This document shows positions 25,156-32,533 of a stretch of 64,000 nucleotides of DNA, piece after piece. The translations under genes were made by a program, and so were the position numbers. Numbering within the stretch: position 1 is the first letter of the stretch; every line of letters begins with the position of its first letter. The stretch lies in contig NZ_JAHYSG010000015.1 in assembly GCF_022095675.1 (NCBI RefSeq), forward strand, positions 62,001 through 126,000, given 5' to 3'. Under the pieces are notes generated by a model. It made no database searches, was not told the DNA's origin, and saw only the letters and a program-made list of their open reading frames with translations. Source of the DNA: Dactylosporangium sp. AC04546 (GTDB lineage Bacteria > Actinomycetota > Actinomycetes > Mycobacteriales > Micromonosporaceae).

Positions 25156-25862
25156 GACTCCTCCTCGATGACGGCCGCCACGTCGGTCCACAGTGGACCG
25201 TCCTGGCCGTCCGGTGCGACGAAGACCCCGCGGCGGCGCAGCGCGCGCACCGCGTTGTCGGCGGTCAGGTGCAGGTGGGCCAGGGCCGCGGCGCCCGCCG
25301 CGTCGACCCGGCCGTCGCGCAGCGCCACGTACTCGGCGTGCAGCGCGGTCCGCTCCTCGGGCAGCGCGTCGTCGATCGAGAACCGGGCCGCGGCCGGCAC
25401 CAGGCCGCTGAACGTGCGCAGCAGCGCCCGCAGGTGGTTGCCGGCGCCGGCGACGTTGACGACCCGGCGGAACTCGCGGGCCAGCGACTCGTACTCGGCC
25501 GGGTCGTCGCAGCGGGCCAGGGCCTCGTCGAGCTTGCCCAGCGCCTCGGCGACCGCCGGGTCGCGGCGGGCGGCGACGCGCCGGTTGGTCAGGGCGCTGA
25601 GCATGCCGTACAGCGCGAACGCCTCCCGGACCGTCTCCTCGCCGAAGGCGCCGACGTGGGCGCGGCGGTAGTGCGCCCGGTCGACGAGCCCGTCGCGTTC
25701 GAGCTGGATGAGGGCCTCGCGGACCGGCACCCGGCTCACGCCGAGCTCGGCGGCGACCTCGTCGAGGTCGATGCGCTGGCCGCTGCGCAGGCTGCCGTCG
25801 AAGAGCCGGCCCAGGATGTGCGCGGCCACGGCCTCGCTGGTGTTGGCGCGCTCCAGGGTCAT
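25152..25862 (-). CDS. GntR-family (FCD) transcriptional regulator
   Basis: 236-residue regulator. The winged helix reads LRSGQRIDLDEVAAELGVSRVPVREALIQLERDGLV, and the C-terminal helical FCD domain includes ALYGMLSALTNRRVAARRD, EFRRVVNVAGAGNHL and LHAEYVALRDGRVDAA. FCD regulators usually sense carboxylic acids. Unusually it lies inside the oxidoreductase operon, after the beta subunit, separated from it only by the 88-nt repeat whose last bases are this gene's ATG. A candidate operator lies before the operon at 28428. Confidence 0.9.
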   Translation of the reverse strand: MTLERANTSEAVAAHILGRLFDGSLRSGQRIDLDEVAAELGVSRVPVREALIQLERDGLVDRAHYRRAHVGAFGEETVREAFALYGMLSALTNRRVAARRDPAVAEALGKLDEALARCDDPAEYESLAREFRRVVNVAGAGNHLRALLRTFSGLVPAAARFSIDDALPEERTALHAEYVALRDGRVDAAGAAALAHLHLTADNAVRALRRRGVFVAPDGQDGPLWTDVAAVIEEES

Positions 25863-25947
25863 GCGCCCTCCGCTTCGCTCCGGCCGCATGCCGTCCAGAC
25901 TGAGCCCATGGTGACCGGCCTCCTCCGCTTCGCTCCGGAACCGGTCA
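25860..25947 (-). repeat. 88-nt stop-to-start intergenic repeat, copy 1 (MIRU-like)
   Basis: On the minus strand this element begins with the TGA stop of the beta-subunit gene and ends with the ATG of the gntR gene. It is the same length as the copy at 29635-29722 and identical at 79 of 88 positions, with no gaps. It folds into two hairpins, each containing CGGAGCG(A/G)AGCGGAGG. The first is closed by TGACCGG/CCGGTCA and the second by CATGCG/CGCATG, which buries the ATG. TGACC occurs at both ends. Confidence 0.85.
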
Positions 25948-26715
25948 CGGTGTCACCAGCTCGCCGAGCGGATAGGTGGCCTCCATCGTGCCCTGCTGGT
26001 ACTGCGGGCCCTCGGCGGTCGGCACGAACCAGCCCGTCGGGCACATCGTGAGGATCTCGACCAGGCTGAAGCCGGCGCCGCTGAGCTGTGTCTCGAAGGC
26101 CTTGCGGAGCATGCGCTTGGCCTGCAGTACCGCCGCCGCGTTGGACACCGCGCCCCGCGCCACGTAGGCCGTCCCGCGCAGCCCGGCGACGAGGTCGGCG
26201 ACGGGGATCGGGTAGCCGTGCGCGGCCGGGTCGCGCCCCTCGATGCTGGTCTTGGTCCGCTGGCCGAGCACGGTGGTGGCGGTCTGCTGTCCGCCGGTGT
26301 CGCCGAACACGCCGTTGTTGAGCATCACGCAGGTGATGTTCTCGCCGCGGGCGGCGGCGTGCAGCACCTCCTGCAGGCCCTCGTTGGCCATGTCGCCGTC
26401 GCCCTGGAGGGTGAAGACGGCGACGCCGGGCCGGACCCGCTTGATGCCGGTGGCGCAGGCCGGGGCCCGGCCGTGCAGGCACTGCAGCACGTCGACGTCC
26501 ATGATGCGCACGAAGCTGCCGTAGCAGCCGTGCCCGACGACCCCGATGGTCCGCTGCACGATGTCGAGCTCCTGCAGTACCTCCAGCAGGATGCGCAGGG
26601 CGACGGGCTCACCGCAGCCGGGGCACAGCGAGTGCTCGCCCAGGATCAGGTTCGGCTTGAAGTCGGCGACCTTGCGGGCGTCGCGGACCGGCGGGCCGCT
26701 GGTGTCGATGGTCAT
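25945..26715 (-). CDS. 2-oxoacid:ferredoxin oxidoreductase, beta (TPP) subunit
   Basis: 256-residue TPP-binding subunit. It has LCPGCGEPVALRIL near the N-terminus, GHGCYGSF, the TPP/Mg motif QGDGDMANEG...NN and TSIEGRDPAAHGYPI. The subunit catalyses oxidative decarboxylation of a 2-oxoacid to acyl-CoA with ferredoxin as electron acceptor. Its size and the separate alpha, gamma and delta subunits resemble 2-ketoisovalerate or 2-oxoglutarate enzymes; the substrate is not decided. ATG overlaps the alpha-subunit stop by 4 bases. Confidence 0.92.
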   Translation of the reverse strand: MTIDTSGPPVRDARKVADFKPNLILGEHSLCPGCGEPVALRILLEVLQELDIVQRTIGVVGHGCYGSFVRIMDVDVLQCLHGRAPACATGIKRVRPGVAVFTLQGDGDMANEGLQEVLHAAARGENITCVMLNNGVFGDTGGQQTATTVLGQRTKTSIEGRDPAAHGYPIPVADLVAGLRGTAYVARGAVSNAAAVLQAKRMLRKAFETQLSGAGFSLVEILTMCPTGWFVPTAEGPQYQQGTMEATYPLGELVTP

Positions 26716-27776
26716 GCGGTCGCCTCCAGGATGCGCTCACGGATGACGGGGGCGTCGAGCAGCGGCCCGTAGGACAGGCCCGACTCGGCGATGCTGACCC
26801 CGCCGATGAACCGCACGGCGCGGCGGTCGGCGGCGTGCAGCCGGACGTCGTCGAGCATCTGCCCGGCGTTGAGCTCGAACACCAGCACGTTCCGGGCGCC
26901 CTTCGTCGCGGCTTCGAGGGCCGCGCCGGGGAACGGCCACAGCGTCACCGGCCGGAACCAGCCGACGCGGTGCCCCTCGGCGCGCAGCTCGGCGACGACG
27001 TGCTCGACGAACTTCGCCGCCGAGCCGAACGCGACGACCACGGTCTCGGCGTCCTCGACGTGGGCCTGCTCGTGGCGGGCCTCCAGCTCGGCGATGCGGT
27101 CGAACTTCTCCGCGATCGCCCGCCAGTGCCCGTCCGGCCCGGGTCCGGGGTCGGTGGCCTTGCCCATCGCCCAGGTCCACACCTGCCGGCTGCGGCCGGT
27201 GCCGCCGCCGGTGCCGTCCAGCACCCAGTCCTTCGGCGGCAGCGGCCCGAAGTCGCGCGGCGAGACGTCCACGCCGACCCGGGTCTGGGCGAGCAGCGGG
27301 TCACCGTACAGCACGACCGGCGCCCGGTGCCGGTCGGCGAGGTGGAACAGCAGCTGGGTGTGCTCGACCGCCTCCGGCACGTCCTTCGGCGCCAGGGTGA
27401 TCGTGCGGTAGTCGCCCCAGCCGCCGCCGCGGGTGGCCTGGAAGTAGTCCTGCTGGTTGCGGGCCAGGTTGAACACGACGAACGGGGTCTCGTTGAGCGC
27501 GGCCTCGGCGATCGCCTCCTGCATGAGCGCGATGCCCTGCCCGCACGAGCCGGTGGCGGCCCGCGCGCCGGCGGCCGCGGCGCCGAGGGTCATGTTGACG
27601 CCCTCGATCTCGCTCTCCGCGTTGAGGCACACGCCGCCGGCCGCCGGCAGCCGCCGCGACATCTCCTCCAGCAGGCCGGTGAACGGCGACATGGGGTACC
27701 CCGCGAAGAACCGGCAGCCGGCCGCGATCGCCGCCTCGGCGATGGCGGCGCCGCCCTCGAGCAGCTGGAGCGTCAT
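26712..27776 (-). CDS. 2-oxoacid:ferredoxin oxidoreductase, alpha subunit
   Basis: 354-residue subunit contributing the pyrimidine-binding half of the TPP site. Visible markers are GCRFFAGYPMSPFTGLLEEM (the YPITPST-like motif), ESEIEGVNMTLGAAAAGARAATGSCG and FELNAGQMLDDVR. It overlaps both neighbours by 4 bases (gamma upstream, beta downstream), so the three subunits are translated in order gamma-alpha-beta. Confidence 0.92.
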   Translation of the reverse strand: MTLQLLEGGAAIAEAAIAAGCRFFAGYPMSPFTGLLEEMSRRLPAAGGVCLNAESEIEGVNMTLGAAAAGARAATGSCGQGIALMQEAIAEAALNETPFVVFNLARNQQDYFQATRGGGWGDYRTITLAPKDVPEAVEHTQLLFHLADRHRAPVVLYGDPLLAQTRVGVDVSPRDFGPLPPKDWVLDGTGGGTGRSRQVWTWAMGKATDPGPGPDGHWRAIAEKFDRIAELEARHEQAHVEDAETVVVAFGSAAKFVEHVVAELRAEGHRVGWFRPVTLWPFPGAALEAATKGARNVLVFELNAGQMLDDVRLHAADRRAVRFIGGVSIAESGLSYGPLLDAPVIRERILEATA

Positions 27777-28399
27777 GCGTCCGCCCCCGCCCGCAGCGCC
27801 CGGATGTTGGCCTCGGCGTGCTGGCGCCGGTACGGCGGGAGCAGCCTGGTCATCGCGTCCTCCAGCTCCTGCGCGGCGACGAGGCGCGCCCGCGCGTTGT
27901 AGGCCCCGAGCAGCACGAACCCCAGCGCGTTCGGGGCGCCGGCCGCCTGGGCGACGGCCTTCGCGTCGACCGTGACGACCCGCAGGTCGGCCCGCAGGTG
28001 CGCCGGGTCGACGAGCGGCGCGTTGGCCAGGACGAACGCCCCGGGCCGCAGCCGCTCGACGACGTGCTCACTGAAGCGGTGGTGGGCGAGGATCGCCGAA
28101 CCGGCGGTGGGCAGGATGGGCAGGGCCCGCAGCGGCGCCGCGCCGACGACGACCGATGCCTTCGACGGCCCGCCGCGCATCTCCCCGCCGTAGTCGGCGG
28201 CGAGCATGGCGTGGCGGCCCTCGCTGGTGGCGGCCTCGGCGAGGGTCTTGGCGAGCAGCTGGATGCCCTGGCCGCCGATGCCGCTGACCACGACCTCCCA
28301 CTCGCCGGTGCCGTCCCACGCGACCGGCCCGTCGCCGGCGCCCCCGGCCGCCGGATGCATCCCGGGGCCGCGGGCGGTCGCCACCTGAGTTCCGTCCAT
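27773..28399 (-). CDS. 2-oxoacid:ferredoxin oxidoreductase, gamma subunit
   Basis: 208-residue subunit with EVVVSGIGGQGIQLLAKTLAEAA near the N-terminus, then DYGGEMRGGPSKASVVVG, both diagnostic of the gamma domain. An N-terminal Gly/Pro/Ala-rich extension of ~35 residues precedes it. The ATG at 28399 is preceded by GGGAGG at 5 bases. First gene of the leftward operon gamma-alpha-beta-gntR-ferredoxin-hotdog. Confidence 0.9.
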   Translation of the reverse strand: MDGTQVATARGPGMHPAAGGAGDGPVAWDGTGEWEVVVSGIGGQGIQLLAKTLAEAATSEGRHAMLAADYGGEMRGGPSKASVVVGAAPLRALPILPTAGSAILAHHRFSEHVVERLRPGAFVLANAPLVDPAHLRADLRVVTVDAKAVAQAAGAPNALGFVLLGAYNARARLVAAQELEDAMTRLLPPYRRQHAEANIRALRAGADA

Positions 28400-28427
28400 G
28401 CTGGCCTCCCTTGACGCGGTTTGAATA

Positions 28428-28437
28428 TTGAATACAA
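28428..28437. promoter_or_regulatory. Candidate GntR operator
   Basis: TTGAATACAA differs by one base from the palindrome TTGTATACAA common among FCD-type GntR operators. It lies in an unusually AT-rich patch (28421-28444) between the divergent oxidoreductase operon and the alcohol dehydrogenase gene, so one site could control both. Confidence 0.5.
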
Positions 28438-28515
28438 AATCTGATTCGGCCGTCAAGGCCGCCCGGCACGGACGCGGGTGGCGGCGCGGCGGCACGAGAT
28501 GCTGGAGGTGGTGCG

Positions 28516-29637
28516 GTGCGGGCGCTCGTCATGCGAGGGTTCGGGGACGTTGCCGTCGAGGAGGTGGCCGACCCCGTCGCCGGGCCGGGTGAGGTGGTGA
28601 TCGACGTGGCCTGCGTGCAGCCGAGCGTCACCGAGTGCATGCTCATCGCCGGGGAGCCGGTCGCGATGCACGGCGTGCTCGCGGAGCGGCTGGCGGCCGG
28701 GCCGACCCGCTTCGGCGGGCACGAGTTCGCCGGTGTGGTGCGCTCGGTCGGTCCCGGCCCGTCCTCGGACGTCAAGCCGGGCGACCGGGTCACGGCGGTC
28801 GAGACCGCCGCCTGCGGGCGGTGCGCCGCCTGCCGCCGGGACCGGCCCGACGCCTGCCCCGCGCCGAGCGTGCTCGGCTTCAGCGGGCCGGGCGCGTTCG
28901 CCGAGCGGGTCCTCGTGCCCGCCAGGACGGTCGTGCCGGTCCCGGACGGGGTCGGCGCGTCGGCCGCCGCGGCCGTGCAGCCCCTGGCCGGGGCGATCCA
29001 CGGGCACGCCCTGGCCGACGTGCGGCCCGGCGAGACGGTGCTGGTGCTCGGCGCCGGGGTCATGGGTGTCCTGCACGTGCGGCTCGCCCGCCTGGGCGGT
29101 GCCGGTACCGTCGTCGTCACCGGCCGCAGCCCGGCCAAGCTCGACCTGGCCCGCCGCGCCGGCGCCGACCTCGCCGTCCAGGCCGGGGACGACGTCGAGG
29201 CGGCCGTCGCCGAGGCCACGGACGGGATCGGGGCCGACGTCGTGTTCGAGACCGCCGGGGGCGCCCCCGGTGCCGGGCTCAGCGGCACCTCCACCCTCGA
29301 CCTCGCCGCCCGCTGTGTGCGCCGCGGCGGCCGGATCGTCGTCGTGTCGGTGCTGCCGGACCGCTCGCCGGCGCCGCTCGGGCGGCTGCGGGAGCGGGCG
29401 GTCGCGCTGCTGCACCCGCGCTCGGGCGCCGGCGGCTACGCGCCCGGGGCGAGCGCCTTCGACCACGCGCTGGCGCTGGTCCGCCGCGGCGACGTCGACC
29501 TCGGTGCCCTGGTCACCCACCGGTTGCGCGGGATCGACGCGCTGCCCGAGGCCCTGGCGATCACCCGGGACAAGACCGCCCACGGCGCGCTCGGACCGGC
29601 GCAGGTGGACCTGCTCGACTGGGGATACCACACATGA
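28516..29637 (+). CDS. Zinc-dependent alcohol dehydrogenase family protein
   Basis: 373-residue medium-chain dehydrogenase. FGGHEFAGVVRSVG carries the catalytic-zinc GHE, CGRCAACRRDRPDAC the four structural-zinc cysteines, and VLVLGAGVMGVLHVRLA the NAD(P) Rossmann loop. GTG at 28516 has GGAGG 7 bases upstream. Together with the next gene, an acyl-CoA synthetase, and the divergent oxidoreductase operon, it suggests oxidation of an alcohol or hydroxy acid that then feeds acyl-CoA metabolism (inference). Its stop codon is the first triplet of the 88-nt repeat. Confidence 0.9.
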   Translation: MRALVMRGFGDVAVEEVADPVAGPGEVVIDVACVQPSVTECMLIAGEPVAMHGVLAERLAAGPTRFGGHEFAGVVRSVGPGPSSDVKPGDRVTAVETAACGRCAACRRDRPDACPAPSVLGFSGPGAFAERVLVPARTVVPVPDGVGASAAAAVQPLAGAIHGHALADVRPGETVLVLGAGVMGVLHVRLARLGGAGTVVVTGRSPAKLDLARRAGADLAVQAGDDVEAAVAEATDGIGADVVFETAGGAPGAGLSGTSTLDLAARCVRRGGRIVVVSVLPDRSPAPLGRLRERAVALLHPRSGAGGYAPGASAFDHALALVRRGDVDLGALVTHRLRGIDALPEALAITRDKTAHGALGPAQVDLLDWGYHT

Positions 29638-29722
29638 GCGGTTCCGGAGCGAAGCGGAGGAGGCCGCTCATCATGGGCTCAGTCTGGAGCTCGTGCGGCC
29701 GGAGCGGAGCGGAGGACGCATG
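29635..29722 (+). repeat. 88-nt stop-to-start intergenic repeat, copy 2 (MIRU-like)
   Basis: Begins with the TGA of the alcohol dehydrogenase gene and ends with the ATG of the acyl-CoA synthetase gene. Relative to copy 1, the first hairpin is closed by TGAGCGG/CCGCTCA: both sides of a base pair have changed together. The second hairpin is closed by CTCGTGCG/CGCATGAG (one G-T wobble), again covering the ATG. TGAGC occurs at both ends. No protein is encoded. Confidence 0.85.
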
Positions 29723-31123
29723 AGCCTCCTCATCGGTGACATCGTCACGGTCGCGGCGCTCAGCGGGGCGGGTCGCACGGCCGCGACCCTCGGCGGCGAG
29801 CAGCTCACGTTCGGCCAGCTCGACGAGCGCGCCGACCGCACCGCGAACGCGCTGGCCGGGCTCGGCCTACGCGCCGGGGACACGCTGCTGTGGAGCGCGC
29901 CGCCGACCCTGCGGGTGCTCGACGCGTTCGTGGCGTGCGCGCGCCTCGGGGTGCTCTTCGCGCCGGTGAACCCGGCGCTGCCGGCCGCCGAGCTGGACCG
30001 GGTGCGCGAGCTCGTCCGGCCGCGCCTGGCCGTCGCCGAGGGCGGGCTGCGCCCGTCCGACCTGGACGGCGGCGCGGCCGGCTTCGCGCCGCGGCCGCTC
30101 GACGACCGGGACCCGCACATCGTGTACCTCACCAGCGGCAGCACCGGCACCCCCAAGGGCGCGCTGGTCAGCCACCGGGCCAGCTGGCTGCGGGCGGCGC
30201 CGGGCGGCGGCACGTTCAGCGCGGGCCTGCGCGGCGACGGCGGCGTGGTCTGCACGTTCCCGCTGTACCACTACGGCGGCTGGCACTACGTCATGGAGGC
30301 CTGGCAGCACCGCACCGCGGTCCACCTGGTCCACAAGGCCTCCGCGGAGGAGATCGTCGACGTCGTGCAGCGGCGCCGCCCGTCGGCGCTGTACTGCATC
30401 CCGGCCGTCTGGGAGCGCCTCCTCGACCCCGAGCACCGCCGGGCCGACCTGCGCTCGCTGCTGCACGCCGACACCGGCACGTCGAGCGTCGCCCCCGACC
30501 TGGTGGAACGGATCAAGGCCCGGCTGCCCGGCACCACGACCACGATCCTGTACGGCTCCACCGAGGCCGGCCGGATGGCCGCGCTGCACGACCACGACCT
30601 GGCCCGCAAACCCGGCAGCGTGGGCCGCGGCGCCCCGCCGAACGCGCTGTGGGTCGACCCGGACGGCGAGGTGTGCGTGCGCGGCCCGGCCGTCATGAAC
30701 GGCTACCTGGGCAGCGCACCGCTCGACGGCACCTACCGCTCGGGCGACCTGGGGACGCTGGACGAGGAGGGGTACCTCTTCCTGACCGGCCGCAGCCGCG
30801 AGGTGATCCGCACGGGCGGCGAGTCGGTCGGCCCGGCCGACGTCGAGCACGCCCTGCGCGACCTGCCGGGCATCCTCGACGTGGCGGTCGTCGGCGTCCC
30901 CGACCCGCGCTGGGGCGAGCTGGTGTGCGCGGTGGTCGTGGTACCGCCGGGCACCGCACCGCCGACGGTGGCCGCGGTCCGGTCCCATGTGGACGGACGC
31001 CTGGCGGCGTTCCAGCACCCGCGGCTGGTGACGGCGGTGGCCGAGATCCCGCGGACCCCGGCGACGGGCCAGATCCAGCGCTCCCGCCTGCGCGAGCTCG
31101 TCACCCGTCCAGCACAGCCGTGA
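29720..31123 (+). CDS. Class I acyl-CoA synthetase (AMP-forming)
   Basis: 467-residue adenylate-forming ligase. The phosphate loop is YLTSGSTGTPKGALVSH, followed by YGSTEAGRM, TYRSGDLGTLDEEGYLFLTGR and the hinge R; the final catalytic Lys of the family seems replaced, since the C-terminus reads TPATGQIQRSRL with Gln where Gly-Lys is usual. That substitution could impair the adenylation half-reaction. It is shorter than most FadD proteins. The start ATG ends the 88-nt repeat. The 3' end overlaps the convergent ATP-grasp gene by 23 bases. Confidence 0.85.
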   Translation: MSLLIGDIVTVAALSGAGRTAATLGGEQLTFGQLDERADRTANALAGLGLRAGDTLLWSAPPTLRVLDAFVACARLGVLFAPVNPALPAAELDRVRELVRPRLAVAEGGLRPSDLDGGAAGFAPRPLDDRDPHIVYLTSGSTGTPKGALVSHRASWLRAAPGGGTFSAGLRGDGGVVCTFPLYHYGGWHYVMEAWQHRTAVHLVHKASAEEIVDVVQRRRPSALYCIPAVWERLLDPEHRRADLRSLLHADTGTSSVAPDLVERIKARLPGTTTTILYGSTEAGRMAALHDHDLARKPGSVGRGAPPNALWVDPDGEVCVRGPAVMNGYLGSAPLDGTYRSGDLGTLDEEGYLFLTGRSREVIRTGGESVGPADVEHALRDLPGILDVAVVGVPDPRWGELVCAVVVVPPGTAPPTVAAVRSHVDGRLAAFQHPRLVTAVAEIPRTPATGQIQRSRLRELVTRPAQP

Positions 31124-31946
31124 GAAGCTGCTCGGGCGGCGTGCTCGCGGGCCGGTCGCTGACCTGACCGTCGCCGAGCTCCACGACCCGCCAGGCGCCG
31201 TCGGCGCGCCGGGCGAGGTCGACGGTGACGAACGGCAGCCCGGTGACGGCCCCGGCGAGCCCGGGCGGGAGCTCCAGGTCGCCGGGCGGCAGCTGCTCGG
31301 GCGTGTCGGGGTGGGCGGTGACGAGCCGGCACCGCCCGCCGACCCACCAGGTGCGGACCTCGGCGCCCGTGAACGGCTCGAAGCGGCGCAGCACGAACCC
31401 GCCGGTGAACTCGTCACCTCGCAGCTGCGCGAAGCGCTCCCCGACGGCCCAGGCCGCGTCGGCGTCGGCGACGTCGGGGATGTAGGCGGCCTCGTGCCAG
31501 TAGTGCTTGAGGGACTTGCTGTAGTCCCGCAGTACCGCCGGGCCGTCGCCGATCGCCCGCCGCGCGGTGTCGAAGGCGGCGCGGGTGGGCGGCCCGCTGG
31601 TCCACGCGGACTCGGGCGTGAGACCTTCGAGGGTGTCGTACCACCCGGGCAGCTCGTGCCCCCGCCGGTACGCCTCCGGCGGGGTCCGCAGCGTCGTGCC
31701 CCGCTCGGCCAGCGCGGCGGCGAACGCGGCGTAGCGGTCGCTGCCGAGCATCCACCCCCGGTACACGGCGGTCGCACCACCGGGCACCCGCTCCACCGCC
31801 CGCCCGGCGTCACCCCGACCGGCGAGCGCGTCGTGGTCGACGAGCGCCACCGCCACCCCGGCCGCGCGGGCCGCGGCCGCCTCGTTGGCGAAGTGCGCGT
31901 CGACCCGCCGCGGGACGACGGGGTCGACCGGCACGAGCAGCATCAT
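31101..31946 (-). CDS. ATP-grasp protein of the R2K type
   Basis: 281-residue protein with motifs typical of the R2K ATP-grasp clade: VLRDYSKSLKHYWHEAAYIPD, FVLRRFEPFTGAEVRTWWVGGRC and WRVVELGDGQVSDRP. Such proteins ligate a carboxylate to an amine using ATP and are often found in peptide-tagging or defence-like loci. The substrate is unknown here. ATG at 31946 (or the next Met). Isolated gene; overlaps the convergent synthetase. Confidence 0.8.
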   Translation of the reverse strand: MMLLVPVDPVVPRRVDAHFANEAAAARAAGVAVALVDHDALAGRGDAGRAVERVPGGATAVYRGWMLGSDRYAAFAAALAERGTTLRTPPEAYRRGHELPGWYDTLEGLTPESAWTSGPPTRAAFDTARRAIGDGPAVLRDYSKSLKHYWHEAAYIPDVADADAAWAVGERFAQLRGDEFTGGFVLRRFEPFTGAEVRTWWVGGRCRLVTAHPDTPEQLPPGDLELPPGLAGAVTGLPFVTVDLARRADGAWRVVELGDGQVSDRPASTPPEQLLTAVLDG

Positions 31947-32026
31947 CCGCCCATCATCGCCGCCCGGTGCACGGCGTCCCCCACCCGGTCGGCGACCGCT
32001 GGGCGGGCCGGATCAGCGGGCACCGC

Positions 32027-32533
32027 TCAGTGGGGGCAGGCGGCGCCCGCGACCGCTGTCCACGGGGTGTCCGCGATGGCCACGAGGGGCTCGACGACGG
32101 ACCGGCGGCCGTCCGCGGTGCGCACGGTGAGGTGGAAGCGGACCGGGGTGAGCGGCACGGTCCCGCACGACAGCTGCACCCGGACGCCGACCACGACCGC
32201 TCGGCCCGGGCCGAGCGACCGCGGGCCGCCGTCGGCGTGGACGGTCAGGCCCTCCGCCTCGGCTGCGAGGTCCTCCAGCTCGACGGGCACGGCACCCGAG
32301 TTGACCACCGTCAGCTGGCTCTCGATGCGGACCGTTCCTGCGTCGTACGTCGCCGCGATCGGGCCCAGCTGGCCCGCGTCCACGACCACCGCAATGGACG
32401 GCGGGCGGTCGTCGGGGCGGGCCAGGACCAGGGCGCCGACCAGGAGCAGCGCGGCCAGCCAGGGCAGCCACCGCGGCATCCGGCGCCGGGGCGGCGCCGG
32501 CGGGGTGTCGAGGTCGACCAGGGGCTGGCCCAT
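32027..32533 (-). CDS. Membrane-anchored protein of unknown function
   Basis: 168-residue protein. A Pro/Arg-rich cytoplasmic N-terminus (~20 residues) precedes one membrane helix (WLPWLAALLLVGALVLA), and the rest is a beta-rich outer domain (SIAVVVDAGQLGPIAATYDAGTVRIESQL and similar) with two Cys. Its ATG overlaps the stop of the Clp-N/Hsp70 chimera gene by one base (TGATG), so the two are translationally coupled and may work together. No family recognised. Confidence 0.75.
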   Translation of the reverse strand: MGQPLVDLDTPPAPPRRRMPRWLPWLAALLLVGALVLARPDDRPPSIAVVVDAGQLGPIAATYDAGTVRIESQLTVVNSGAVPVELEDLAAEAEGLTVHADGGPRSLGPGRAVVVGVRVQLSCGTVPLTPVRFHLTVRTADGRRSVVEPLVAIADTPWTAVAGAACPH

